Below, piece by piece: positions 38,603 to 48,414 of a DNA stretch of 64,000 bases; position 1 is the stretch's first letter; every line of letters starts with the position of its first letter. Location of the stretch: NCBI GenBank assembly GCA_016789405.1, contig JAEUPQ010000018.1, positions 58,050-122,049 of the forward strand. The letters are read 5' to 3'. A program made the translations under genes and the position numbers. The notes beneath the pieces are model-generated. The model did not search any database. It saw nothing but the letters and a program-made list of their open reading frames with translations, and had not been told where the DNA came from. Source of the stretch: Lysobacteraceae bacterium. Lineage in GTDB: Bacteria; Pseudomonadota; Gammaproteobacteria; Xanthomonadales; Xanthomonadaceae.

Positions 38603-39789
38603 CACGACAGCGCCTGCTCCAGGTCGTGGCGCAGGTCGTGCAGCGATTCCACGCCGACGCTCAGTCGAACGAGGTCATCATGGATGCCGAGCACGGCGCG
38701 GCGCTCGACCGGCACCGAGGCATGGGTCATCACCGCCGGGTGGTTCACCAGGCTCTCGACGCCGCCCAGCGATTCGGCCAGCGTGAACAGGTGCGTGCGT
38801 TCGCAGAAACGCTTCGCGCCTTCGAACCCTCCCTTGATGCGTACCGAAACGATGCCGCCGAAGCCATCCATCTGCCGGGCCGCGAGCGCGTGCTGCGGAT
38901 GGCTCTCCAGTCCCGGGTAGATCACCTGTTCCACGCCCGGATGCGTCTGCAGCCATTCGGCCAGCGCCTGCGCGTTCTCGCAGTGCGCCTTCATGCGCAG
39001 GTGCAGCGTCTTCAGGCCGCGCAATGCCAGGAAGCTGTCGAACGGCCCCTGCACCGCGCCGACGGAGTTCTGCAGGAAGGCCATCTGCTCGGCGAGTTCG
39101 GCGTTGTCGCCGACCACCGCCATGCCGCCGACCATGTCGGAGTGGCCGTTGAGGAACTTGGTCGCCGAATGCATGACGATGTCGGCGCCGTGCTCGAGCG
39201 GGCGCTGCAGGATCGGCGAGGCGAAGGTGTTGTCGACCACCATCAGCAGGCCGTGCTTCTTCGCGACGGCACTCACCGCCTGCAGGTCGACGATCTTGAG
39301 CATCGGGTTGGTCGGGGTCTCGACCCAGACCATCCGCGTGTCCGGGCGGATCGCGGCCTCGAAGGCGGCGCTGTCGGTCAGGTCGACGAAGCTGAAGTCC
39401 AGGCCGGCCGTGCGACGGCGCACGCGCTCGAACAACCGGAAGGTGCCGCCGTAGACGTCGTCCATGCAGACCACGTGGCTGCCGCTGTCGAGCAGCTCGA
39501 GGATGGTCGAGGTGGCGGCCAGGCCAGAGGCGAAGGCGAAGCCACGACTGCCGCCTTCCAGGCCCGCGACGCAGCGCTCGTAGGCGAAGCGGGTCGGGTT
39601 GTGGGTGCGGGAGTACTCGAAGCCCTGGTGGACGCCCGGGCTGCTCTGGGCGTAGGTCGAGGTGGCATAGATCGGCGGCATGACCGCCCCGGTCGTCGGG
39701 TCCGGGGACTGGCCGGCATGGATGGCCCGGGTGCCGAGCCCCCAGTCGTCGGGGATGGCGGCGGTCTGCTCGGGGACATGCTCGGTCAT
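38602..39789 (-). CDS. metB: Cystathionine gamma-synthase / gamma-lyase family PLP enzyme
   Basis: PLP-dependent trans-sulfuration enzyme of 395 residues. AAGGAG lies 6 bases before the ATG. Family marks: SRTHNPTRFAYE, FASGLAATSTILEL, VWVETPTNPMLKIVD, VVDNTFASP, and the PLP-lysine segment MHSATKFLNGHSD. Synthase and lyase cannot be separated from motifs alone; pairing with cystathionine beta-synthase upstream allows a reverse trans-sulfuration role (gamma-lyase) as well as methionine synthesis. Its stop overlaps the Wzm start, so it may share a transcript with the glycan genes. Confidence 0.9.
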   Translation of the reverse strand: MTEHVPEQTAAIPDDWGLGTRAIHAGQSPDPTTGAVMPPIYATSTYAQSSPGVHQGFEYSRTHNPTRFAYERCVAGLEGGSRGFAFASGLAATSTILELLDSGSHVVCMDDVYGGTFRLFERVRRRTAGLDFSFVDLTDSAAFEAAIRPDTRMVWVETPTNPMLKIVDLQAVSAVAKKHGLLMVVDNTFASPILQRPLEHGADIVMHSATKFLNGHSDMVGGMAVVGDNAELAEQMAFLQNSVGAVQGPFDSFLALRGLKTLHLRMKAHCENAQALAEWLQTHPGVEQVIYPGLESHPQHALAARQMDGFGGIVSVRIKGGFEGAKRFCERTHLFTLAESLGGVESLVNHPAVMTHASVPVERRAVLGIHDDLVRLSVGVESLHDLRHDLEQALS

Positions 39790-39859
39790 GGCGATCTCCT
39801 TGAAGGACCGGCGATTTTACACCGGCCCTCCGGACGCCCCCTAGGGTAAGGCGTCCCGA

Positions 39860-41275
<1,416 letters not shown>

Positions 41276-41491
41276 GCCGGCTTCCGGTGCGTTGGACAGG
41301 CCGGGATTATGGCATCGAACGAGCAGGCACCATGTCGAAGGCGGCGTGGCGATCGCGCCGTTGCGGCGCGAATACGGTATGCGCGGCGAAAGCAGCCTTG
41401 GAATGGAGTCGCGGACGACGGCGGTCTGACGAGGACGCCACCGCCGTCCGCGGAGGAAGCATGGCCGGGAATCCGGCCTTGGGCCCGGGCG

Positions 41492-41710
41492 TCAGTGGTG
41501 CAGCGCGTCGTACATCCGGGTCAGTCGATCCTTCGCCGCGAGCTTCTCGCGCTTCATCTGGTTCAGACGGACGTCGTCCACCGGCAGGACGCCGAGCTCA
41601 GCGTCGAGCACTTGCTTGTCGAGCTCCTTGTGTCGGTGGTAGAGCTGACGAAATTCGGTGTTCGCCTTCATCAGCGCTTCGACTTCGGACTGGGGTTGCC
41701 CTTCGAACAT
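41492..41710 (-). CDS. YdcH/DUF465 family small protein
   Basis: A 72-residue highly charged alpha-helical protein. The ATG at 41710 is fixed by a strong GAGGAGGT 5 bases upstream; the longer open frame is not coding-like. The pattern EFRQLYHRHKELDKQV and LKREKLAAKDRL-type helices match the DUF465/YdcH helical hairpin family, whose function is not settled. It is monocistronic between cbs and the envelope coiled-coil genes. Confidence 0.88.
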   Translation of the reverse strand: MFEGQPQSEVEALMKANTEFRQLYHRHKELDKQVLDAELGVLPVDDVRLNQMKREKLAAKDRLTRMYDALHH

Positions 41711-42184
41711 GGAGACCTCCTCACACGGGTGATGATGGGCCCGACGCGATGCATCGGACCGGGGGATCGGATGTGTCGACGACCCGGGCAAGGCGCCCGG
41801 CCTGGCCATCAGCCAACCAGCCGCGAACGAACCGTTCACGAACGAAAGCGCCCCGGCCTGCAGGCACGGGGCGCAACGGTGTTGGACCTGGGTGAAGCGG
41901 CTTGCTCGAGGCGGGCGCTCCATCACGGAGGCCCGCAGGCACCTGGCTTGCGGCAGCAGTCTCCGGGGACGGATCGGGCTTGAGGGTCATCGGCTCCGCT
42001 CTTGCGCCGGCAGGCACCACGCCCACCGGTTGGATCGACCCTACTCCTCTCCCCACGCCCCCGGCAAGCGCTCGGCTGCGGATCCCTGACATCGGGCGAC
42101 GGGCGGACAGCTCGCGGCAGGCAACAGACAACGCAAGCCACTGATTTTATTTGCGAAAAACGAAAATTTCATGCCTGACCGCAT
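41711..42184. other. 474-bp gap with hairpin
   Basis: No convincing gene. A GC hairpin (GCGCCCCG / CGGGGCGC) lies at 41848-41874 with only TTTCG after it on the minus strand. An open frame at 41721-42131 (minus) is proline/arginine-rich and lacks a ribosome binding site; it is not called. Confidence 0.45.
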
Positions 42185-42826
42185 TCAGCGGACAGGTGGT
42201 TTCGGCTTCGCTTTCGGCTTGGGCCGGGGCTTCGGTACGGGCTTGGGCTTGGGCGGCGTGGCTGTGCCCATCAACTCGGCCTCGCGACGCGCCAGTTCGA
42301 CCTCGCGCTCGCGTGCCTGGCGCAGTTTTTCGGCTTCGCTGCCGGCGACGGTGTCGAGCAGGCCCTCCGCCTCTTCACGGCTGCGGGCTTCGGCGGCGAT
42401 AGCCTCGCGCAGGCGCGCGGTCTCCTCCGCCTGGATCTGCGCTTCGATGCGGATGCGCTCGGCCTCGGCGCGCGCGCGCTCGGCGTCGCGGCGACTGGCT
42501 TCGACCAGCAGCTCGCCACGCTCGGTCTCCAGTCGCTGCAGTTCGGCGCGACGGGCTTCGGTGGCGGATGCGATCTCGGCGGTCTCGACGCGGATCCTTG
42601 CAATCCGCAGCGCGATCGGTCGCTGCTTGCGCTTGGCCGAAGCCAGGGCCTGAACCGCTTGCCGCGCCTGCAGCCGCTCGTAGGCGGCATGGGGGTTGCG
42701 CGCGGGGTCGGTATCGATGGCCTGCAGCCGCTGGGCGAGCGGTGCGGCATCGGGGTCGGGGCCCGCAGCATGCGCGGAGGGCGCGGCGAGCAGGCCCAGC
42801 GCGAGCACGGCGACGAGCAGTCTCAT
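42185..42826 (-). CDS. Exported coiled-coil protein with Pro/Lys tail
   Basis: A 213-residue protein with a signal peptide (MRLLVAVLALGLLAAPSAHA). After cleavage it is almost entirely charged helix with heptad-like Ala/Glu/Arg (residues about 50-185), then a C-terminal low-complexity PKPKPVPKPRPKPKAKPK stretch. The ATG overlaps the preceding gene's stop (ATGA). In related bacteria DUF4398 genes are often followed by OmpA-like proteins with a similar helical part; here no OmpA domain is present, so the Pro/Lys tail may stand in as the wall- or nucleic-acid-contacting end. Function unknown. Confidence 0.75.
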   Translation of the reverse strand: MRLLVAVLALGLLAAPSAHAAGPDPDAAPLAQRLQAIDTDPARNPHAAYERLQARQAVQALASAKRKQRPIALRIARIRVETAEIASATEARRAELQRLETERGELLVEASRRDAERARAEAERIRIEAQIQAEETARLREAIAAEARSREEAEGLLDTVAGSEAEKLRQAREREVELARREAELMGTATPPKPKPVPKPRPKPKAKPKPPVR

Positions 42827-43248
42827 GGCGCGCCCTCCACACCCAGCCGCTGGCGCAGTTCGGCGATCTCCGCCTTGCGCTGCTGCAGCTCTGTACCGAG
42901 GCGCACGTCCAGGCTGCGGGCATGGGCATAGTCCGCTTCTGCGGCTGCCAGCTGTGCCTGGTCGATGGCATCGGCCGACTTCTTCGCGGCGAGCAAGGCC
43001 TGCGCCTGGGTCAGCGCCAGCCGCGCGCGCAACAGTGCCTCTGCGGCGTACTGGTCGGCATCTGCGCGCTCGGCCCGCAACACGGCGGCCTGTGCGGTTT
43101 CGACCTCCTGTGCCGGTACCGGGCCGCGCGCGGCGACCACGGTCGAACAAAGCGTGAGAAAGGTCACGAAGACGGCCGCCGCGATGCGATGGCGCCCCCG
43201 CGCGGGGTGCTGCGTGACGCAACGAAGATATGCGAAGCTTGCAGGCAT
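42823..43248 (-). CDS. DUF4398-like envelope protein
   Basis: A 141-residue exported protein with a hydrophobic N-terminal segment (AAAVFVTFLTLCSTVVAA) and an Ala-rich helical body (QEVETAQAAVLRAERADADQ, DQAQLAAAEADYAHARSLD) typical of DUF4398. The ATG at 43248 has no strong ribosome binding site, and a GTG nearer the hydrophobic segment is possible. It overlaps the following coiled-coil gene and is divergent from pilU. Function unknown; probably periplasmic. Confidence 0.75.
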   Translation of the reverse strand: MPASFAYLRCVTQHPARGRHRIAAAVFVTFLTLCSTVVAARGPVPAQEVETAQAAVLRAERADADQYAAEALLRARLALTQAQALLAAKKSADAIDQAQLAAAEADYAHARSLDVRLGTELQQRKAEIAELRQRLGVEGAP

Positions 43249-43396
43249 GGGGTCCGTGTTCGGTGATCGCGTCGACGATGCGCGGAATCGGTCGCAGGGC
43301 CATTGTCATCACCCCGCAGGGCATGCGCAACGCCAGATGCGTGCGCCAGCCTCGCGGGCATTCAGTTATCGCATCCGCTACCCGGGGAGGTACGCA

Positions 43397-44521
43397 ATGG
43401 ACATCGGCTATTTTCTGAAGCTGATGACGGACAAGAACGCCTCCGACATGTTCCTGACCACCGGTGCGCCGGTGCACATCAAGGTCGAAGGCAAGCTCTA
43501 TCCGCTCGGCAATACCGGCCTGCCCCCGGGCATGGTCAAGAAGATCGCCTATTCGCTGATGGACGAAGGGCAGGTGCCGGAGTTCGAGCGCGACCTGGAA
43601 CTGAACATGGCGATCTCGCTGGCGGACGCCGGGCGCTTCCGCGTCAACGTGTTCAAGCAGCGCGGCGAAGTGGGCATGGTCATCCGCGCGATCCGCAGCG
43701 TGATCCCGACCATCGAGGAACTGCAGCTGCCGCAGGTCCTGAAGAACGTGATCATGTCGCCGCGCGGCCTGGTGCTCATCGTCGGCTCGACCGGCTCGGG
43801 CAAGTCGACCTCGCTCGCGGCGATGATCGATTACCGCAACACCACGGCGGCGGGCCACATCCTCACCATCGAGGATCCGATCGAATACCTGCACAAGCAC
43901 AAGAAGTCGATCGTCAACCAGCGTGAAGTCGGCCTGGACACCCATGCCTTCCACAATGCGCTGAAGAACGCGATGCGTGAAGCGCCGGACGTGATCCTGA
44001 TCGGCGAAATCCTCGACGCGACGACGATGGAAGCGGCGATCGCCTTCGCCGAAACCGGCCACCTGTGCCTGGCGACGCTGCACTCGAACAACGCCGACCA
44101 GACCATCGAGCGCATCCTGAACTTCTTCCCGGAAAGCGCGCACAAGAACGTGCTGATGAACCTCGCGCTGAACCTCAAGGCGGTCATCAGCCAGCGCCTG
44201 GTCGTCGGCACCGACGGTCGACGCATCCCCGCGGTGGAAGTGCTGATCAACACGCCGATGATCCGCGACCTGCTGCGTCGCGGGCAGGTGCACGAGATCA
44301 AGTCCGCCATGGAGGAAACGCTGGAGGAAGGCATGGAGTCCTTCGACCAGTGCCTGTTCCGCCTGTGCAAGGAAGGCAAGATCGACATGGAGCAGGCGCT
44401 GCGCGCCGCCGACTCCCGCGACGGCCTTGCGTTGAAGTTCCGCCTCTCCGAAGGCGGCAGCAGCGAACACGATCCCTACGCGGTCGCGTTCGACAGCGGA
44501 GAAGGCGGTTTCCAGCACTGA
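43397..44521 (+). CDS. pilU: Type IV pilus retraction ATPase PilU
   Basis: Hexameric ATPase that assists PilT in pulling back type IV pili, 374 residues. The ATG at 43397 follows GGGGAGGT. Motifs: ASDMFLTTGAPVHIKVEG N-terminal domain, Walker A GSTGSGKST (about 133), Asp box ILTIEDPIEYLH, Walker B region ILIGEILD, and His box LATLHSNNADQTIERI. The Walker B ends GEILD where most PilT/PilU proteins have GEIRD or GEMRD. A strong terminator follows. PilT itself is not in the window. Confidence 0.93.
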   Translation: MDIGYFLKLMTDKNASDMFLTTGAPVHIKVEGKLYPLGNTGLPPGMVKKIAYSLMDEGQVPEFERDLELNMAISLADAGRFRVNVFKQRGEVGMVIRAIRSVIPTIEELQLPQVLKNVIMSPRGLVLIVGSTGSGKSTSLAAMIDYRNTTAAGHILTIEDPIEYLHKHKKSIVNQREVGLDTHAFHNALKNAMREAPDVILIGEILDATTMEAAIAFAETGHLCLATLHSNNADQTIERILNFFPESAHKNVLMNLALNLKAVISQRLVVGTDGRRIPAVEVLINTPMIRDLLRRGQVHEIKSAMEETLEEGMESFDQCLFRLCKEGKIDMEQALRAADSRDGLALKFRLSEGGSSEHDPYAVAFDSGEGGFQH

Positions 44522-44546
44522 GCTCGCAACAGGCTGCGAACACTAG

Positions 44547-44577
44547 ACGCCCCGGCCGGAAGCCGGGGCGTTTTCAT
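44547..44577 (+). terminator. Terminator after pilU
   Basis: A 10-bp stem (ACGCCCCGGC / GCCGGGGCGT, 5-base loop) is followed by TTTCATTT, 25 bases after the pilU stop. Confidence 0.88.
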
Positions 44578-44638
44578 TTCCATGCGTGGATCAAGGGCGC
44601 ACTTCGATCACTGGAACTTTCGGTTGCGCGGGCCCCGA

Positions 44639-44661
44639 TGTCGGGCTGAAGCCCGACCTAC
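44639..44661 (-). repeat. REP palindrome with GTAG head
   Basis: Reading on the minus strand, GTAG is followed by an 8-bp palindrome (GTCGGGCT, TC, AGCCCGAC). This is the SMAG/REP type found throughout Xanthomonadaceae and thought to be handled by RAYT transposases. The TAG of its head is exactly the stop codon of maiA. Confidence 0.8.
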
Positions 44662-45314
44662 GGCGCGTCAGGCTGGTGTTCGGGCCGTGCCGCGTCGAAT
44701 TCCGGACGCGCAAGGCAGGCGGCCTCGATCTGCCGGATGTTCGGGAACGGCGCGAGGTCCACGCCGAACCTGCGTGCGTTGTAGACCTGCGGCACCAGGC
44801 AGCAGTCGGCGATGCTCGGCGTATCGCCTTCGCAGAACTCGCCGCGCCCCAGGTCTTCGACCAGCATCGCCTCGAACGCGGTGAATCCCTCGACGATCCA
44901 GTGCCGCACCCAGGCGTCCCGCTCGGACTGCGGCGCGTTCCATTCGCGCTCGAGGTACTGCAGGACGCGCAGGTTGTTCAGCGGATGGATGTCGCAGGCG
45001 ACCAGCTGCGCCAGCGCGCGGGTGCGCGCGCGGTCGCGCGGCGTGACCGGCAACAGCGCGGGCTGCGGCCAGAGCTCCTCGAGGTATTCCAGGATGGCCA
45101 GCGACTGGCGGATCTTGCGCTCGCCGTGCACCAGCACCGGCACGAGCTTCTGCGGGTTGGTGAACGCGTACTCCGGTGCATGCTGCTCGCCGCCATCGCG
45201 GACGAGGTGCACGGGCACCTGCTCGTAGGCCAGGCCCTTGAGGTTGAGTCCGATGCGCACGCGATAGGCCGCGCTGGACCGCCAGTAGCCGTAGAGCTTC
45301 AGGGTTTCGTTCAT
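44658..45314 (-). CDS. maiA: Maleylacetoacetate isomerase (GST zeta class)
   Basis: Glutathione-dependent isomerase converting maleylacetoacetate to fumarylacetoacetate in tyrosine/homogentisate breakdown, 218 residues. The ATG at 45314 gives the standard N-terminus (LKLYGYWRSSAAYRVRIGLN) with the zeta-class SSxxxRVR motif. The thioredoxin-like half ends at about 85 (PQKLVPVLV, QSLAILEYLEE); the helical half follows (GDTPSIADCCLVPQVYNARRF). It lies downstream of a fumarylacetoacetate hydrolase gene in the same direction. Its stop codon comes from a REP element. Confidence 0.92.
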   Translation of the reverse strand: MNETLKLYGYWRSSAAYRVRIGLNLKGLAYEQVPVHLVRDGGEQHAPEYAFTNPQKLVPVLVHGERKIRQSLAILEYLEELWPQPALLPVTPRDRARTRALAQLVACDIHPLNNLRVLQYLEREWNAPQSERDAWVRHWIVEGFTAFEAMLVEDLGRGEFCEGDTPSIADCCLVPQVYNARRFGVDLAPFPNIRQIEAACLARPEFDAARPEHQPDAP

Positions 45315-45386
45315 GGCCTTGCCGACTCCTGTGCTTTGCGCCCGGATGGCACGCACGATACGCCCGCCACGCCCGGGCTGGAAGCG

Positions 45387-46004
45387 TCAGCGCCGCGATG
45401 CCAGCCAGCGCAGCAACGCGCCCGTCGCCAGATAGACCAGCAGCAGCCCGCCGGCATTCGCGAACACGCGCGGATAGCCCAGCGTGGCCACGTCGACGAA
45501 GGGATAGGGATACTGGCCGATCCATTCGCCCCGGACCAGCGCATAGGCGAAGTACAGCGCGGGATACGCCATCCACGCCAGCGGCGACCAGGCCGGCATC
45601 GCAACCCTCGGCGGGTACCACAGCCAATGCGCCAGCGCGGCCACGGGCACCGCGTAATGCAGCAGGTTGTCGGCGATACGCTGCCAACCTTGGGGATCCC
45701 AGATCTCGCGAAGCAGCAGGTGGTAACCAATGCCGACCAGCACGATGGCGGTCGTCGCACAGCCACGCAGCGAGGCCCCGGCGAAGCGTGAGCCCGGTGC
45801 CCAGGCCTGCGCGCTGGCGGACAGGGCAACGAACAGATTGCTCAGGATGGTGAAGTAGCCGGTGTAGAGCACCAGTGCATCGCGGGTGCTGCCGCCACGC
45901 GCGTGCGTCGCGTCCAGCGTGAGATCCAGTTGAAGCAGCAGGGCCGTCCACGCCAGCAATGCGAGCAGGACGGCAGCCGCGCGGGCGCCGCGTCGTTCGA
46001 CCAC
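45387..46004 (-). CDS. Pr6Pr family membrane protein
   Basis: A 205-residue integral membrane protein with about six hydrophobic helices. The GTG at 46004 is chosen because GGAGG lies upstream at good spacing (VVERRGARAAAVLLALLAWT). The sequences YTGYFTILSNLFVAL, HYAVPVAALAHWLWY and GEWIGQYPYPFVDV match the FAR-17a/Pr6Pr group of small membrane proteins of unknown function. It sits between the NADAR and maiA genes, probably in one operon. Confidence 0.83.
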   Translation of the reverse strand: MVERRGARAAAVLLALLAWTALLLQLDLTLDATHARGGSTRDALVLYTGYFTILSNLFVALSASAQAWAPGSRFAGASLRGCATTAIVLVGIGYHLLLREIWDPQGWQRIADNLLHYAVPVAALAHWLWYPPRVAMPAWSPLAWMAYPALYFAYALVRGEWIGQYPYPFVDVATLGYPRVFANAGGLLLVYLATGALLRWLASRR

Positions 46005-46054
46005 GCTCCACCTCCATGGGACCGGGATGACGCGACCAGCATAGCCGGCCAGGA

Positions 46055-46621
46055 TCAGTCGATGCCGGCGAGCCGCTCGCGGACGGCCATCAGCGCGAAT
46101 CCCAGCAGGTTGAGGCCTGGCCATTGCGCGGGGTCGGCGGCACGCGGATCGGTCGCCGCAAGACCAATCCCCCAGATCGCATCGACCGGACTGGCTTCGA
46201 CCAGCACCTGGTCGCCCGTCGATAACAGGAAGGCCCGCAGCCGAGGATGATGCGAGAACTTCGCCAGATTGCCTTCGACCACGATGTCGAAGCGATGGGA
46301 CTGCCAGCGCGCGTCGTCATAGCCGCGAACGCTACGCCCGACCCGCTTGGCGGCATCGGGATCGTCCGTCGCGAGGATCTTCGCCAGCGCGGCAGCGTCA
46401 CCGAACAGGCGCGCCTTGCCGGCCATCATCCAATGCTCGGCCGTGGCGTAACGCACGTTGTCGACCACGAAGGGCGGCGCGAACCAATGGCTGAAACAGG
46501 CTGCGGACGGCGCACCGTCCGCACGCGGACGGTGACCCCAGAAGTTCAGGTATGAAAATCGCTCGCCGTCCGCGATGTGGGCACGCAGCGCGCCCACATC
46601 GGCAGGGAGCGACCGACTCAT
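46055..46621 (-). CDS. NADAR family protein (YbiA-like)
   Basis: A 188-residue NADAR-domain protein. The ATG at 46621 overlaps the FAH stop (ATGA). Motifs: FSYLNFWGH near the N-terminus, YATAEHWMMAGKARLFGD (the conserved EHxxMxxKA block), DDARWQSHRFDIV, and AIWGIGLAATDPRA. YbiA-type members act as N-glycosidases on riboflavin-pathway intermediates, and others remove ADP-ribose. The substrate here is unknown. Coupling to an aromatic catabolism enzyme is unusual. Confidence 0.88.
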   Translation of the reverse strand: MSRSLPADVGALRAHIADGERFSYLNFWGHRPRADGAPSAACFSHWFAPPFVVDNVRYATAEHWMMAGKARLFGDAAALAKILATDDPDAAKRVGRSVRGYDDARWQSHRFDIVVEGNLAKFSHHPRLRAFLLSTGDQVLVEASPVDAIWGIGLAATDPRAADPAQWPGLNLLGFALMAVRERLAGID

Positions 46622-47601
46622 GCGGGACGATCGATCCGCTGCTCGATCGCGCCGAAGATGTCGACGCCGTCGCGGCTGCGCATTTCGATCCGGACCACGT
46701 CGCCGTACTTCATGAACGGGGTCTGCGGCTTGCCGGTCTCGAGGGTCTCGACCGTGCGTCGCTCCGCGAAGCAGGAGGCGCCCAGCGAGGTGTCTTCGTT
46801 GGCGACCGTGCCCGAACCGACGATCGTGCCGGCGCTGAGCGGACGGGTCTTGGCCGCGTGGGCGACCAGCTGCGCGAAGTCGAACTGCATGTCGACGCCG
46901 GCTTCGGGCGCGCCGAACCATTCGCCATTGATGTGGGTAAGCAGCGGCAGGTGGACCTTGCTGCCCTGCCAGGCGTCGCCCAGTTCGTCCGGCGTGACGA
47001 AGACCGGCGACAGTGCCGAGCGCGGCTTGGACTGCAGGAAGCCGAAGCCCTTGGCCAGCTCGTTCGGTATGAGGTTGCGCAGCGAGACGTCGTTGACCAG
47101 TCCGACGAGCTGGATGTGGCCGGCGGCATCTTCCGGCGTCACCGCCATCGGCACGTCGTCGGTGACGATCACGACTTCGGCTTCGAGATCGATGCCGAAA
47201 TCCTCGCTGGGGACGCGCACCGGGTCGCGGGGGCCATAGAAACCGGCGCTCACTGCCTGGTACATCAGCGGATCGACGTAGAAGCTTTCCGGCACTTCGG
47301 CGCCACGCGCACGGCGCACGCGCTCGACGTGCGGCAGGTAGGCCGAGCCGTCGACGAACTCGTAGGCGCGCGGCAGGGGCGCGGCCAGTTGTGCCATGTC
47401 GAGGTCGAAGGCGCCTTCCGCGGTGCCGGCATCCAGCAACTCGGACAGTGCATTCAGCCGTGGCGCGATGTTGGACCAGTCTTCCAGCGCGCGCTGCAGG
47501 TTCGGCGCGATGCCGTCCGCGCGCACGGCGCGGGTGAGGTCTCGGGAGACCACGATCAGGGTGCCGTCACGGCCACCTTCCTTCAGAGAGCCCAGCTTCA
47601 T
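46618..47601 (-). CDS. Fumarylacetoacetate hydrolase family protein
   Basis: Enzyme of the FAH family, 327 residues, likely splitting fumarylacetoacetate to fumarate and acetoacetate. The ATG at 47601 (MKLGSLKEGGRDG) has GAGG 6 bases upstream. Metal-binding and catalytic blocks: GIDLEAEVVIVTDD (Glu ligands), IQLVGLVNDVSLRN (Asp ligand), and the C-terminal GTIVGSGTVANED. Presence of maiA downstream supports the tyrosine/homogentisate role. An imperfect palindrome sits about 30 bases before the start. Confidence 0.9.
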   Translation of the reverse strand: MKLGSLKEGGRDGTLIVVSRDLTRAVRADGIAPNLQRALEDWSNIAPRLNALSELLDAGTAEGAFDLDMAQLAAPLPRAYEFVDGSAYLPHVERVRRARGAEVPESFYVDPLMYQAVSAGFYGPRDPVRVPSEDFGIDLEAEVVIVTDDVPMAVTPEDAAGHIQLVGLVNDVSLRNLIPNELAKGFGFLQSKPRSALSPVFVTPDELGDAWQGSKVHLPLLTHINGEWFGAPEAGVDMQFDFAQLVAHAAKTRPLSAGTIVGSGTVANEDTSLGASCFAERRTVETLETGKPQTPFMKYGDVVRIEMRSRDGVDIFGAIEQRIDRPA

Positions 47602-47630
47602 CGGAACCTCGATTGCCCGTTTGCGAATTG

Positions 47631-47644
47631 GTTTCAATTGTAAC
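47631..47644 (-). promoter_or_regulatory. Palindrome before the FAH operon (MarR-type operator candidate)
   Basis: GTTTCAATTGTAAC is a near-perfect 14-base palindrome (12 of 14 positions symmetric) placed 30 bases upstream of the FAH start, within the expected promoter. MarR-family repressors of aromatic catabolism commonly bind such AT-centred palindromes. The regulator is not in the window. Confidence 0.45.
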
Positions 47645-47664
47645 TGATATGCACCCGCACGCCG

Positions 47665-48414
47665 TCAAGTTTCCGCCTGGAAGCCCCCGGCACGGAAGGT
47701 CAGGACGAGGGTGTCGCGGTGCCCGCCCGCGCCATCGTCGTCCGGCAGCGGCTGGATGGGCGTGGACTCGTGGATCACCCGGGTGTCGTCGAGCAGCAGC
47801 AGGCTCCACGGCTCGGCCAGGGTGAAGCGCTGCCCATCCGGGCCGTCTGCCTGGAAGACCCGGGTCTCGCCGCCGCGGATGGCGTGTCGCCCCACCATGA
47901 ACACGGCCACGAAGTCGACGCCGTCGCGGTGCGCACCTTCCGGCGTCGGCCGCCCGATGCCATCGCGGGTGTCGATCCGGAACTGGTGCGCTTCGACGTA
48001 CCAGGTCTGCACCGGCCGCACCTTGTTCAGGCAGTCACCCAGCGAAGCGAGCACGGCCAGCCAGGCCTCGGCCGTCGCAACGTCATCTTCCACCGGCGCG
48101 AACCAGCGCTGGATGCCGCCGTGCAGGGCGTTGTAATCGACCGGCTGGTAGTGCGCGCGGTGCGGTGCCCGCACCACGCCGTCCCCCGCCACCGTGAAGC
48201 AGGCATGTCGGCGGCTGCGGTACCGGCCGCCGTCGCGCAGGTACTCGTCCGGCGGCAGGTCGCCCCAGGACGCGGCCAAAGCTTCGAGCGCGACGGCGGA
48301 GACCCCGCACAGGGCATGCACGTCCCCGGGAGGAAGCACGGCGTAACCACGCGTGCGCAGATCGGCGAGCAATGTCTCCGGTCGGGTGTAGGGGGCAGGA
48401 AAAGTGGCGACCAT
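47665..48414 (-). CDS. 2OG-Fe dioxygenase family protein (isoleucine-dioxygenase-like)
   Basis: Fe(II)/2-oxoglutarate-dependent oxygenase of 249 residues in the family that includes the L-isoleucine 4-dioxygenase. The HxD pair is in EGAHRDGVDFVAVFM (residues about 160-174), the distal His in DTRVIHESTPI, and the 2-oxoglutarate Arg in the C-terminal GHRDTLVLTFR. The N-terminus (LRTRGYAVLPPGDVHAL) is the usual family start. Possible role: hydroxylation of a free amino acid. It is divergent from the LuxR-type regulator gene. Confidence 0.85.
   Translation of the reverse strand: MVATFPAPYTRPETLLADLRTRGYAVLPPGDVHALCGVSAVALEALAASWGDLPPDEYLRDGGRYRSRRHACFTVAGDGVVRAPHRAHYQPVDYNALHGGIQRWFAPVEDDVATAEAWLAVLASLGDCLNKVRPVQTWYVEAHQFRIDTRDGIGRPTPEGAHRDGVDFVAVFMVGRHAIRGGETRVFQADGPDGQRFTLAEPWSLLLLDDTRVIHESTPIQPLPDDDGAGGHRDTLVLTFRAGGFQAET

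Noticed and set aside
41721..42131. Possible small proline-rich gene on the minus strand
   Set aside because: No ribosome binding site, no homology I recognise, and a GC hairpin inside it.
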